The position numbers and the translations under genes are program-made. DNA of 40,088 nucleotides from Rhodovulum steppense (lineage in GTDB: Bacteria; Pseudomonadota; Alphaproteobacteria; Rhodobacterales; Rhodobacteraceae). Of the stretch, positions 10,451 through 18,467 are shown piece after piece (within the stretch, counting starts at the first letter, position 1; each line of letters opens with the position of its first letter). The notes beneath the pieces are model-generated. The model was given only the letters and a program-made list of their open reading frames with translations, searched no databases and had not been told where the DNA came from. The stretch covers positions 1 to 40,088 of the forward strand of contig NZ_SLVM01000030.1 in assembly GCF_004339675.1 (NCBI RefSeq), in the 5' to 3' direction.

Positions 10451-10895
10451 GAGTCTCTCCACTTGGTGTTGTCCGGCGACCGTGGCCGCGGCGTGCGCAA
10501 AGTTTAATCGACGTGGCCCGGAATTGGGACAAGAGCAGAAATCCGGTTCGGAAAACAGGCGTTTCGGTGGGATGATGCTGAAAAACCATGCGCGTGGCTA
10601 TTGGAATGCGGGTGCCGGGGGCGTGTCGGTGACGCACTTCGGTCGGACAGCCCCCGCCCGGCGGGGAATCATCCGCCCCCGGCCATCCGCGCGACCCTGG
10701 CACCCCGGCGCGGTCCGGTTTGCCGTTGCCAAGGCCTCGCAGGTGTTGTGAACTCGCGCGCCAGCGATGCAGGCGAAGCGGCCCCTTGACGGTGCCCGTT
10801 CAGCGTCCTCTGGCCGGAGCCCCCATGCCGCGACATGGCAACATGACCCCCAACCGCTGCGTGGCCAATGGCTGCGGCGGGCGGGGGCGTGCCGC
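10451..10895. other. 445-bp divergent intergenic region
   Basis: This gap separates the reverse-strand importer operon from the forward phosphate transporter gene and must hold both promoters. A TTGACG at 10786-10791 has no convincing -10 after it. An open frame upstream of the transporter reaches back to an ATG at 10767, but its 43 residues do not resemble the family. No RNA gene, riboswitch or repeat was recognised. Confidence 0.5.
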
Positions 10896-12599
10896 GTGAG
10901 CCCCGGCCTCGATCAGGTCGGCACCATCGCGGCGACGATGGTGGGTGGGCTTGCGCTGTTCCTCTTCGGGATGGAGATCATGACCCGCGCGCTGAAGCAG
11001 GTCGCGGGCGAGTCGATGAAGACGATCCTGGCGCGGATGACCGGCAACCGCTTTGCCGGGCTGACCGCGGGGGCGGTGGTGACGGCGCTGATCCAGTCCT
11101 CGTCGGTAACGACGGTGCTGCTGGTGGGATTCATCTCGGCCGGGCTGATGACCTCGGCGCAGAGCGTCGCGGTGATCCTGGGCGCCAATATCGGCACGAC
11201 GCTGACCGCGCAGGTTCTGGCCTTCGATGTCGATGCGCTGGCCTTGCCGATGCTGTCGCTGGGCTTTTTCGGCTCGCTGCTGGCGCGGCGCAGCCGTCAT
11301 GCCGAGATCGGGCGGATCGTGCTGGGGATGGGGATGATCTTCTTCGGCATGGCGACGATGAAGACGGCGATGGCCCCGCTGCGCGACGTTCCGGCCTTTC
11401 TCGATCTGCTGGCGACGCTCGACAACCTGCTGCTGGCGGCGCTGGCGGGCGCGGTGCTGACCGCGGTGTTGCAGGCCTCGGCGTTGACGGCCGGGCTGGC
11501 GATCGTCCTGACGGGGCAGGGGCTGATCGGGCTGGAAACCGCCATCGCGATCGCGCTGGGTGCCAATGTCGGCACCTGCATGACCGCACTTCTGGCCTCG
11601 ATCGGACAGCCGCGCGAGGCGGTCCGGGCGGCGATCGTGCATGTGATCTTCAATGTCGCAGGGGTCGTGCTGTGGATCGGGTTCATCGACCAGCTTGCGG
11701 TTCTCGCGCAACTCTTCGCCCCCGAGGGCGCCTCGACGCCGCGCCATCTGGCCAATGCCCACACGATCTTCAATGTGGCCAATGCGTTCCTGTTTCTCGG
11801 CTTTACCGGGCAACTCAGCCGTCTGGTGCTCTGGCTGCTGCCGGACCGCCCCGAGCGGGTCGAGCCGCTGCACGCACCGCGCCATCTGGACCGGCAACTC
11901 CTTCAGGTGCCCGCCTTCGCCCTGGATGCCGCGCGGCTCGAGGTGGGGCATCTGTCCGAGCTTGTCCGGAGCCAGTTGGACGCTGCAATGCCCACGGTCG
12001 TCTCGGGCAGCCTGTTCGAGATCGACCGGCTGAAGGTGATGGACCGCCCCGTGGACCTGCTGCACCGCGAGATCGTCGGCTATCTGAGGGAGGCGGGGCT
12101 GGGCCGACTGCCCGAGGAACAGTCCAAACGGCTGCTGGCGCTGATGCGCATCGCCAATGACCTTGAACATATCGGCGATCTGGTGGCCACGGGGCTTGTG
12201 ACCTCGGCACGCAAGCGCCACGAGGAGAACGTGGTGATAAGCCCGCAAACCGCGGCGATGCTCGGGCGGCTGCATCGCGAGGTTCTGCGCGCCTTCGACG
12301 GGGTCGTCGCCGCGCTGGAGGCGCAGGATGCCGGGCCAGCGAAAACGGTGCGCGAGATGAAAACGGGGTTCTCGGCGCTGATGGAGGAGGCCGCCGCGCA
12401 CGAGGTCGTGCGGTTGAGGGCCGATGCGCCGCGTCGGTTGCACACCTATACAAGAGAGATCGAACTGACCCAGACCTTCGACGACATCTTTCGCATCCTG
12501 CGCCGGATCGCGCGGACGGAGCTTGGAATCTTCGTGGAGCTTTCCGTGCCCGATGCCGGTGACGCCAACGGCCCAGCGGAAAACCGCGCCGCGGAGTGA
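10896..12599 (+). CDS. Na+/phosphate symporter, NptA/PhoU-domain type
   Basis: About 567 residues from a GTG at 10896. Two inverted-repeat Na/Pi cotransporter units are clear: LIQSSSVTTVLLVGFISAG with GANIGTTLTA (about residues 67-107), and VLQASALTAGLAIVLTG with GANVGTCMTA (about 190-230). The QSSS/QASA pairs are the substrate-binding signature. The C-terminal 200 residues are helical and PhoU-like (IANDLEHIGDLVATG). It should import phosphate with sodium across the inner membrane. The GTG start directly precedes the first conserved membrane segment; an ATG at 10767 would add 43 unlike residues. Start is uncertain, family is not. Confidence 0.92.
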   Translation: MSPGLDQVGTIAATMVGGLALFLFGMEIMTRALKQVAGESMKTILARMTGNRFAGLTAGAVVTALIQSSSVTTVLLVGFISAGLMTSAQSVAVILGANIGTTLTAQVLAFDVDALALPMLSLGFFGSLLARRSRHAEIGRIVLGMGMIFFGMATMKTAMAPLRDVPAFLDLLATLDNLLLAALAGAVLTAVLQASALTAGLAIVLTGQGLIGLETAIAIALGANVGTCMTALLASIGQPREAVRAAIVHVIFNVAGVVLWIGFIDQLAVLAQLFAPEGASTPRHLANAHTIFNVANAFLFLGFTGQLSRLVLWLLPDRPERVEPLHAPRHLDRQLLQVPAFALDAARLEVGHLSELVRSQLDAAMPTVVSGSLFEIDRLKVMDRPVDLLHREIVGYLREAGLGRLPEEQSKRLLALMRIANDLEHIGDLVATGLVTSARKRHEENVVISPQTAAMLGRLHREVLRAFDGVVAALEAQDAGPAKTVREMKTGFSALMEEAAAHEVVRLRADAPRRLHTYTREIELTQTFDDIFRILRRIARTELGIFVELSVPDAGDANGPAENRAAE

Positions 12600-12816
12600 A
12601 TGCCGCGCCCGGTCGCGCGGAATTGGGCCGGGCGGGGACGGTGCATTCGGGTCCCCCGTGCTGCGACCTTGAGTGATCGGAACGGGAGATGGGAAACACA
12701 CCTTCCGGGCCGTGCGACGCCGCGATGCCTCCCCCGAGAGGGATATCTGGTCCCTTGGGCGAGATGTCCGGCATCAAGCGTATTCCGCCCAGCATCCCCT
12801 GACGCCTGTGCGGTGC

Positions 12817-12830
12817 TTGACGGCGGTCAA
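12817..12830 (+). promoter_or_regulatory. FNR/Nnr-type box upstream of the baeRF-like gene
   Basis: TTGAC-GGCG-GTCAA is a perfect 5+5 dyad with the 4-base spacer used by FNR, FixK and Nnr/Dnr proteins. Its centre lies about 64 bases before the ATG at 12888, a fitting place for an activator site. The same sequence, with one spacer base changed, occurs at 14461-14474. Confidence 0.7.
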
Positions 12831-12887
12831 TTACAGGGCATCGGCCGCGTGGCAGACAGGGCGATCTGTCCGCAAGGGGGGCTTGCC

Positions 12888-13346
12888 ATGGGAAGCGTCC
12901 GGGTCTGGGGTCTTGCGATGACGGCGACGCGCGCGCGCATTCTGCGCGGGCTTTCCGTGCCCGGCGCGGGCGGGTTGGCCACGGAACTGGTCATGCGGGC
13001 CAGGCACCGTCACCTGATCGAGGCGATGCAGCATCCGCCCGTCGATGCGGGGGCCGCCGCCCCGATCCCACCGCCTGTCCCTGAAGGTAGCAGCGATCCT
13101 CTGGCCCTGGACCAGCGCGACTTCGTGCGTCAGGTGGTGCAGATACTGGAAACGCACCGGGTTGCCGGAGATTTCGACCGGCTCGCGATCTTCGCGCCCC
13201 CGGCCATCCTGGCGCAACTGCGCGCGGAGATGCCCTCGCGACTGGCGAAGGTGATTGCTGCGGAACGGAGCGGATGCGCGATCCATCTCTCGGAAACCGA
13301 GTTGCAGGACGTTCTGCGGGCCGAGTTGGCCACCCTGAAAGCCTGA
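12888..13346 (+). CDS. host-attachment family protein (baeRF-like)
   Basis: 152 residues. The C-terminal half matches the 'protein required for attachment to host cells' family, now linked to bacterial archaeo-eukaryotic release-factor-like domains. It has DQRDFVRQVVQILETHRVAGDFDRLAIFAPPAILAQLR followed by the IHLSETELQDVLR end. The N-terminal third is diverged (VRVWGLAMTATRARIL resembles the family's WVLVADGARARIL). The cellular role of the family is unsettled. ATG 12888 follows AAGGGGGG at good spacing and restores family length; the open frame upstream is non-coding. The FNR-type box 58 bases upstream of the start suggests low-oxygen or nitric-oxide control. Confidence 0.75.
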   Translation: MGSVRVWGLAMTATRARILRGLSVPGAGGLATELVMRARHRHLIEAMQHPPVDAGAAAPIPPPVPEGSSDPLALDQRDFVRQVVQILETHRVAGDFDRLAIFAPPAILAQLRAEMPSRLAKVIAAERSGCAIHLSETELQDVLRAELATLKA

Positions 13347-13413
13347 GATCCGCCGCGCCGGGCGGTCCGGCGTGGTGCACTCATGGCATTCTTTCGTAGA
13401 TGCACAGCATGGA

Positions 13414-13431
13414 GGGCAGCGCCCCGGCGCT
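13414..13431. terminator. hairpin between convergent genes
   Basis: GCAGCGCC and GGCGCTGC form an 8-bp perfect inverted repeat around CC, between the baeRF-like gene and the convergent FNR-family gene. No T-run follows on either strand, so it may be a bidirectional RNA-end hairpin rather than a classical terminator. Confidence 0.4.
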
Positions 13432-13513
13432 GCGCGTGTCAACGCCCGCGCGCGCCCCGGGCAATGACGATCCCCCCCGGATCAGGCCCACCCCCAGATA
13501 GCCTTTGCGGCGG

Positions 13514-14374
13514 TCAATCCGGTCGTCCACCCCTCCATGCTGGCAGAACCGAGACTAATGGCTCACCCGCACATGATGCATTGATGAGTGTCATCGGCCC
13601 GTGCGCGAGACCGGGTTTCGGTCCGACAGGCCCTGGCGCGCAAGGATCTTCGCCATCGGTCAGGCCGGCACGTTCGGCCAATGCGTCGATGTCGAGAAAC
13701 AGGATATGGGCCGGATCCAGCAGGCGGATCAGGCCATCGCGTTCGAGCGCCTTGAAGACCCGGCAGATCGTCTCGACCGAGGTGGCCAGAAGATCGGCGA
13801 TGTCGCGCCGCGCGACGGCAAGCGAGATCAGCCCGGTGCCATCGGGCAGGGCGCGGTAGGGCATGTAGCTGCGCGCGCTCAGCAGGAACGCCGCGATCCG
13901 TTCGTCCGGGCGCATGGCGCCGATGGTCCATGTCAGCCAGCGCAGCCTTTCCAGACGGCCCGCGTTGAAACGGTAAAGCGCGCGGCGCAGCATGCCATCC
14001 TCGGTCACCAGACGGTCGAAAACGCGCCGGTCGAACCGGCACAGCGTCGCCTCGGTGGCACTTTCAAGCGTATAACCGTTGCGGCCTTCGCTCTCCTGGC
14101 CGAAAAGGTCACCCGGAACGGTCAGGTTCAGGATCTGCCGCCGCCCCTCGCGGCTGTGACGCTGGAATCGCAAATAGCCGGAGACCACGATGCCCACGGC
14201 AGATGGCGGCGCGTCGTCGTGCCAGAGCACCTTGTCGGCGGGAACGGTCTCGACATGCGCGGCCCCGGCCAGCCGCCGACAGGCCGGTTCGCCGATCTCG
14301 GTGCAAAAAACCGACTCTGCCAGATAGGCCGCGCCCGCTGGTGCCCCACGGGTTGTCTGTCCGAAACTGCGCAT
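13514..14374 (-). CDS. Crp/FNR-family transcriptional regulator with a partial cysteine set
   Basis: 286 residues. A cyclic-nucleotide-binding-like beta-roll covers about residues 25-140 (VSGYLRFQRHSREGRRQILNL, GDLFGQES). A long dimer helix follows (ERLRWLTWTIGAM), then a winged HTH at about 180-230. The recognition helix reads SVETICR (E201, R205), and the E..xxR pattern is the one FNR uses to read TTGA half-sites. It has cysteines at 24, 32 and 112; the last lies where FNR proteins carry the central cluster ligand, but the usual N-terminal CxxC group is missing. About 50 residues after the HTH wing are extra. ATG 14374 follows GGGAGG. A box it could bind lies about 90 bases upstream. Confidence 0.88.
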   Translation of the reverse strand: MRSFGQTTRGAPAGAAYLAESVFCTEIGEPACRRLAGAAHVETVPADKVLWHDDAPPSAVGIVVSGYLRFQRHSREGRRQILNLTVPGDLFGQESEGRNGYTLESATEATLCRFDRRVFDRLVTEDGMLRRALYRFNAGRLERLRWLTWTIGAMRPDERIAAFLLSARSYMPYRALPDGTGLISLAVARRDIADLLATSVETICRVFKALERDGLIRLLDPAHILFLDIDALAERAGLTDGEDPCAPGPVGPKPGLAHGPMTLINASCAGEPLVSVLPAWRGGRPD

Positions 14375-14460
14375 CGCCTGCCTCCCGTTGGGGCGCGGTC
14401 CCGGGATGCGCCGAACCTGCCCCTTCGGACGGACCGTGCCCGATTGTCGCCAAGATAACA

Positions 14461-14474
14461 TTGACGGTGGTCAA
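14461..14474. promoter_or_regulatory. FNR/Nnr-type box between two divergent regulator genes
   Basis: TTGAC-GGTG-GTCAA, perfect dyad, lies about 90 bases from each of the two divergent start codons (14374 reverse, 14565 forward). Its left half also reads as a -35 (TTGACG) for a forward promoter with GATAGG at 14484-14489 after 17 bases, so bound protein could block the forward gene. It could be an autoregulatory or cross-regulatory site. Confidence 0.7.
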
Positions 14475-14489
14475 TGCCTGACGGATAGG
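14461..14489 (+). promoter_or_regulatory. candidate promoter of the forward FNR-family gene, overlapping the box
   Basis: TTGACG (14461-14466), 17-base spacer, GATAGG (14484-14489). The -10 matches poorly (three of six), so this is tentative. If real, the FNR-type box covers the -35. Confidence 0.35.
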
Positions 14490-14564
14490 GTCCACTACCA
14501 GACGGCGCGTTTATGACGATTTCGCCCTTCCCCCTGAGGAAACGGGTGACGATGGGGAGGACGC

Positions 14565-15323
14565 ATGGCGAATCGTGACCTGTACGGCGCTCTGCCGGGT
14601 CCGCAGGGGGGCGATATCGGCGGGCTGCTGGCAGAGGTGCTGGCGGATATGCCCGATGCGCAGCTTCACGGTCTCCAAGGCATTGCCCGGCTGCGCGACA
14701 TCCCGCGCGGCGGCGTGGTGGTGACCGAAGGCGGGCGGCCGGACGAGATAGGCTATCTGATCCACGGGGCCCTGGGCATGCAAAAGCAATTGCCAGATGG
14801 ACGGGTCCACATCATCGGGCTGCTGGTGCCGACCGACATGTATGGTCGGCTGTTCGATGGTCCCGCCGCCTATGACATCGTCGCGCTGACCGATGCGCGC
14901 GTGCTGGCGTTCCCGCGCGATGCGTTCGAGCGGATTCTGGTCTCCAGCCCCGAGATCGAGCGGCGCTTCCTCGTCAACGTGCTGGACGAGCTTGATTCGG
15001 CGCGGGAATGGATCCTGCTGATGGGCGGGCACAAGATCGTCGAGCGTCTGGCCTCGTTCCTGCTGATCCTGTTGCGGCGGATGCTGCGCGGTGGGCGGCA
15101 CCGGGTTCCGGGCGCGCCGGTCACGGTGCGGATCCCGATCCGCCGCGTGGATCTTGCGCATTATCTGGGGACGACGCCGGAATCGGTCAGCCGCGCGCTG
15201 CACGAGCTGGAGGGGCAGGGACTTGTGCGCCTGCGCGACGCCTACGAGATCGAGATCGCAGACCTGCCGGGGCTGGTGCGGGTGTCGGGGGCCGATCATC
15301 TGGGGGCGGAGCGCGCGGGCTGA
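14565..15323 (+). CDS. FnrL-like Crp/FNR-family regulator without any cysteine
   Basis: 252 residues, very like FnrL in layout: a beta-roll with MQKQLPDGRVHIIGLLVPTD, the dimer-helix phrase DELDSAREWILLMGG, KIVERLASFLLILLRR, then the HTH DLAHYLGTTPESVSRALHELEGQGLV. The recognition helix ESVSR (about 206-210) matches the FNR pattern. Unlike FnrL, the protein contains no cysteine, so it cannot hold an FNR-type [4Fe-4S] cluster and must sense something else (for example haem-bound NO, as proposed for DNR proteins) or act constitutively. GGGGAGGACGC before ATG 14565 is a good ribosome site. It is divergent from the other FNR-family gene. Confidence 0.9.
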   Translation: MANRDLYGALPGPQGGDIGGLLAEVLADMPDAQLHGLQGIARLRDIPRGGVVVTEGGRPDEIGYLIHGALGMQKQLPDGRVHIIGLLVPTDMYGRLFDGPAAYDIVALTDARVLAFPRDAFERILVSSPEIERRFLVNVLDELDSAREWILLMGGHKIVERLASFLLILLRRMLRGGRHRVPGAPVTVRIPIRRVDLAHYLGTTPESVSRALHELEGQGLVRLRDAYEIEIADLPGLVRVSGADHLGAERAG

Positions 15324-15345
15324 CGGGCGCGTGCCGGGGGCGGCG

Positions 15346-15960
15346 TCAACTGCGCAAGACATGGATGCAGCGCGTCCCGGCCAGAAGCGCGGCTAGCCGC
15401 TGGGCCTCGAACTGCGAGAACAGAACGCTGCCCGCGCCAAGCTGCGCCAGATCCGGCGCGGCCAGCCGACGCAACGGGCGGCTGAGACGGGCAGCGGCCG
15501 CCTCGGCCAGCGGCGCAAGCGCGGCATCCGCGCCTGCCGCCAGTACGATCTCGCGCAGCGGCGCACGCATGGGGCCAGCGGGCAGCACCAGAAGATCGCC
15601 GGGCGCGGCAATGCCTGCCAGCGCCTCGGCCAGCCGCCCCTGCGTGTGGCGAAAGCTCCAGCTCAGTGCGGCAGCCGTCGCAGCCCTGGCCAGCAGCCGT
15701 TCGAAGCGGGCGGCATCGCGGGCATAGGCCGCGCCCATCCGCGCGGGGTCAAGTCCGGCCAGCATGCGCCCCGCCGGATCGACGAAGCGCGCCGCCCCTG
15801 CCAGTGCCAGTGCGATATTGTCGGCATCCTCGATCAGCACGCCCGCCAGCGCCGCCCCCGCCTCGGCCGCCAGCCCCGTGGCCAGCGGCAGCGCCGCCTC
15901 GGCCTCGGCCAGGCAGGTGGCCGACAGGATCACCCGGACGGTGCTGACAGGTGCGCTCAT
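15346..15960 (-). CDS. unknown protein encoded with the Lon-related protease (UspA-like at best)
   Basis: 204 residues, very alanine-rich (about a quarter Ala). The first strand-loop-helix pattern (STVRVILSATCLAEAEAALPLATGLAAEAGAALAGVLIEDAD) looks like the opening of a universal-stress/HUP-type domain, but the usual glycine-rich ATP-binding motif is not evident. The end (AQRLAALLAGTRCIHVLRS) is also strand-like. The start overlaps the stop of the protease gene as ATGA, so the two are translated together. I cannot assign a function; the link to the protease is the best clue. Its stop lies 22 bases from the convergent FnrL-like gene. Confidence 0.7.
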   Translation of the reverse strand: MSAPVSTVRVILSATCLAEAEAALPLATGLAAEAGAALAGVLIEDADNIALALAGAARFVDPAGRMLAGLDPARMGAAYARDAARFERLLARAATAAALSWSFRHTQGRLAEALAGIAAPGDLLVLPAGPMRAPLREIVLAAGADAALAPLAEAAAARLSRPLRRLAAPDLAQLGAGSVLFSQFEAQRLAALLAGTRCIHVLRS

Positions 15961-18395
15961 CCGTCCGTCTCCGACGGACTGGGTTTCTGGCCGAACCGCT
16001 GCCGTGCCTCGGCATAACCGATCAGCCGCGCCTCGACCCTGCCGTTCACGCTGTCGGGCGGGAAGGCGCCGTTGCCCCCCCGAACCCCCGTCGGCCGGCC
16101 GGTCAGCAGCGCGATGCCCTCGTCGACGGTCGCGATCGGGATCACCCGGAACCGGCCCGCGTCCATCGCATCGCGCACCCGCGGGCGCAGCACCAGATGG
16201 GGTACGTTCGAGACCGGGATCAGCACGCCCTGCCGCCCGGTCAGCCCGCGCGCGGCGCAGGTATCGAAGAAGCCTTCGACCTTCTCGTTAACTCCGCCGA
16301 TGGCCTGCACCTCGCCGAACTGGTTGACCGAGCCGGTCACCGCAAGCGACTGGTCGATGGGCAGATCGGCCAGCGCCGAGAGCAGCGCGAACAGCTCGGC
16401 CGCCGAGGCGCTGTCGCCCTCGACCCCGCCATAGCTTTGCTCGAAGACCAGGCTCGCCCAGAGCGAGAAGGGCAGATCGGGGGCGTAACTGCCCGCCAGA
16501 TAGCCCGACAGGATCATCACGCCCTTGGAATGGATCGGCCCGCCCAGTTCGGCCTCGCGCTCGATATCGACCAGCTTGCCCGCGCCCATCCGGACCCGCG
16601 CGCTGACCCGGCCGGGCCGACCGAAGCGGGTCTTGCCGATTTCCAGCACCGACAGCGCGTTGACCTGACCCACCCGCGCGCCGTCGGTGTCGATCAGCAA
16701 CAGGCCGCGGGAAATCGCCTCCTGGCTGCGTTCGCGCAGCCGTCCGGCGCGCCGGTCCGCCGCGGCAATCGCCGCCTCGACATCGTCGCGCCCGATCGCG
16801 TCCGCACCTGACGCGCGGGCAATGTGATCTGCCTCGCGCAGGATGTCGCCCAGCGCGGCAAGGTTCAGCCCGAAGCGTTCCCCGTCATCGGCCAGCCGCA
16901 GGCTTTCGGCCAGCAGCCGCGCCACGCCATCCGCCGCAACCGGCCGCAGCCCGTCGTCGCGCGCCATGGTGCCGATGAGCCGGGCCAGCAGCAGCGCGCT
17001 GTCGGCGCTGCGCTCCATCCGGTCGTCGAAATCGGCCTCAAGCTTGAACAGCCGCCCGAAATCGGGATCGAACTCGGCCAGCAGGTAGTAAAGACGCCGG
17101 TCGCCCACCAGCACCACCCGCAGTTTCAGCGGCATCGGGTCGGGGTCCAGCGTCTCGGTCGAGATCAGGCTGAAGCGTTCCCCCGCGGAATAGATCGCCA
17201 CCTCGCCCGATTTGAGGCTGCGCTTGAGCGCGTCCCAGGCCAGCGGCTCGGTCAGCACCTGCATCGCGTCTAGGATCAGGAACCCGCCATTCGCACGATG
17301 CAGCGCGCCGGGCCGGATCATGGTGAAATTCGTCACCAGCGTCCCCTGGTCCGAGGCGTATTCGATCCGCCCGATCAGGTTGGCCAGTGTCGGCAGGCTT
17401 TCCTCGATCACCGGCGCGCCGCTGGCCTGATCGGGGTCCTGCCCGACGATCACATTGACCGCGTAGCGGCGGAATTGCGGCTTGAGGTGATGGCGCGAGG
17501 TCGCGACCGGGAAGGCGCCCGCCTGCGCGCCGTCTTCACGGATCAGGAACAGTTCGGCATTGTCGATCAGGTCCTCGCGCAGCGCCTGAAGATGTCGGGT
17601 GACGGAAGGGTGATCGGCAAAGCGGCCAAGGGCGTCGGCCAGTGCCGCATCGACACCTTCGCGCGCCATGGCGATGTTCAGTTCCTCGACCTCGGCGCGC
17701 TGCGCCTTGAGCCCGCGCGGCACGTCCTTCAGCACATCCTCAAGCTGGGCGCGCACCGCGTCGATGGCCGCGCCGATCCTCTCGCGTTCGGCCTGCGGCA
17801 GTTTCTCGTATTCGTCGGGGGGCAGGATCTCGTCGCCCTTGCGCGGCGCCACGCCAAAGCCCATGGGCGTGCGCACGATCGCCACGCCACGCGCCCGCGC
17901 CGCATCCGCCAGCACGCCCATCGCCTGTTCGTGCCGCTCGGAATAGCTGTCCTCGATGGCGCGGCGGCGGGTCTGGTAATCCTCGGACTCAAAGATCGCG
18001 GGGATGTCGTCGGCCAGATCGTTGACCACCTTGCGCAGCGCGTCGCGCAACTCGACCGCGCGGCCCGGCGGCAATTCGATGGCGATGGGCCGGCGCGGAT
18101 CGTCGAAGCGGTTGACATAGACCCGGTCGGGGGGTGGCGGGCGCCGGGCGGCGGCCTCGGCCAGAACCTGACGGGTGGCGCTGTGCCGTCCGGTGCCGGG
18201 CGTGCCAAGGACATAGAGGTTGAAGTCGCCGTGATCGGTGCCGGCCGCCAGCCGCAGCGCCTCGAGCGCGCGATCCTGCCCGGGCCAGTCGCTCAGCGGG
18301 TCCAACTCGGCCGTGGTCGCGAAGCCGAGCGCGAAATCCTCCTCGCCCGCAAGATGGCGGGCAGATAGCGGCTGGCCGGTCGCGATCTGGTCCAT
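15957..18395 (-). CDS. Lon-related ATP-dependent protease (AAA_32 type)
   Basis: 812 residues. The N-terminal part carries a P-loop variant GTPGTGRHS (about residues 59-67) with Arg at the usual Lys, as I recall for many of this family. The middle holds the AAA core (GGFLILDAMQVLTEPLAWDALKRSLKSGEVAIYS). The C-terminal part is a Lon protease domain with the Ser-Lys dyad: Ser662 in EGDSASAAEL and Lys705 in NEKVEGFF, 43 residues apart as in Lon. No classical Lon N-domain is present. It probably degrades selected or damaged cytosolic proteins. ATG 18395 is preferred over 18434 because conserved sequence starts there. Cotranscribed with the following 204-residue ORF. Confidence 0.93.
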   Translation of the reverse strand: MDQIATGQPLSARHLAGEEDFALGFATTAELDPLSDWPGQDRALEALRLAAGTDHGDFNLYVLGTPGTGRHSATRQVLAEAAARRPPPPDRVYVNRFDDPRRPIAIELPPGRAVELRDALRKVVNDLADDIPAIFESEDYQTRRRAIEDSYSERHEQAMGVLADAARARGVAIVRTPMGFGVAPRKGDEILPPDEYEKLPQAERERIGAAIDAVRAQLEDVLKDVPRGLKAQRAEVEELNIAMAREGVDAALADALGRFADHPSVTRHLQALREDLIDNAELFLIREDGAQAGAFPVATSRHHLKPQFRRYAVNVIVGQDPDQASGAPVIEESLPTLANLIGRIEYASDQGTLVTNFTMIRPGALHRANGGFLILDAMQVLTEPLAWDALKRSLKSGEVAIYSAGERFSLISTETLDPDPMPLKLRVVLVGDRRLYYLLAEFDPDFGRLFKLEADFDDRMERSADSALLLARLIGTMARDDGLRPVAADGVARLLAESLRLADDGERFGLNLAALGDILREADHIARASGADAIGRDDVEAAIAAADRRAGRLRERSQEAISRGLLLIDTDGARVGQVNALSVLEIGKTRFGRPGRVSARVRMGAGKLVDIEREAELGGPIHSKGVMILSGYLAGSYAPDLPFSLWASLVFEQSYGGVEGDSASAAELFALLSALADLPIDQSLAVTGSVNQFGEVQAIGGVNEKVEGFFDTCAARGLTGRQGVLIPVSNVPHLVLRPRVRDAMDAGRFRVIPIATVDEGIALLTGRPTGVRGGNGAFPPDSVNGRVEARLIGYAEARQRFGQKPSPSETDG

Positions 18396-18467
18396 GGCTC
18401 TGCCCCGCTCGGGTTGCCGATGCCAAGCGAACACGGTTTCGGGGCAGGGCGCAAGCCCGGCCGCGGC

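Noticed and set aside
10451-10760. TPP riboswitch before the THI5-like importer
   Set aside because: Neither the CTGAGA element nor the conserved pyrophosphate-sensing stem was seen on the reverse strand.
10767-10895. Longer N-terminus for the phosphate transporter from ATG 10767
   Set aside because: The extra 43 residues lack similarity to the family and read like non-coding DNA; the GTG at 10896 abuts the first membrane segment.
13504-13517. Third FNR-like site TTTGC-GGCG-GTCAA
   Set aside because: The left half is degenerate and the site overlaps the stop codon of the regulator gene, with no promoter facing either way.
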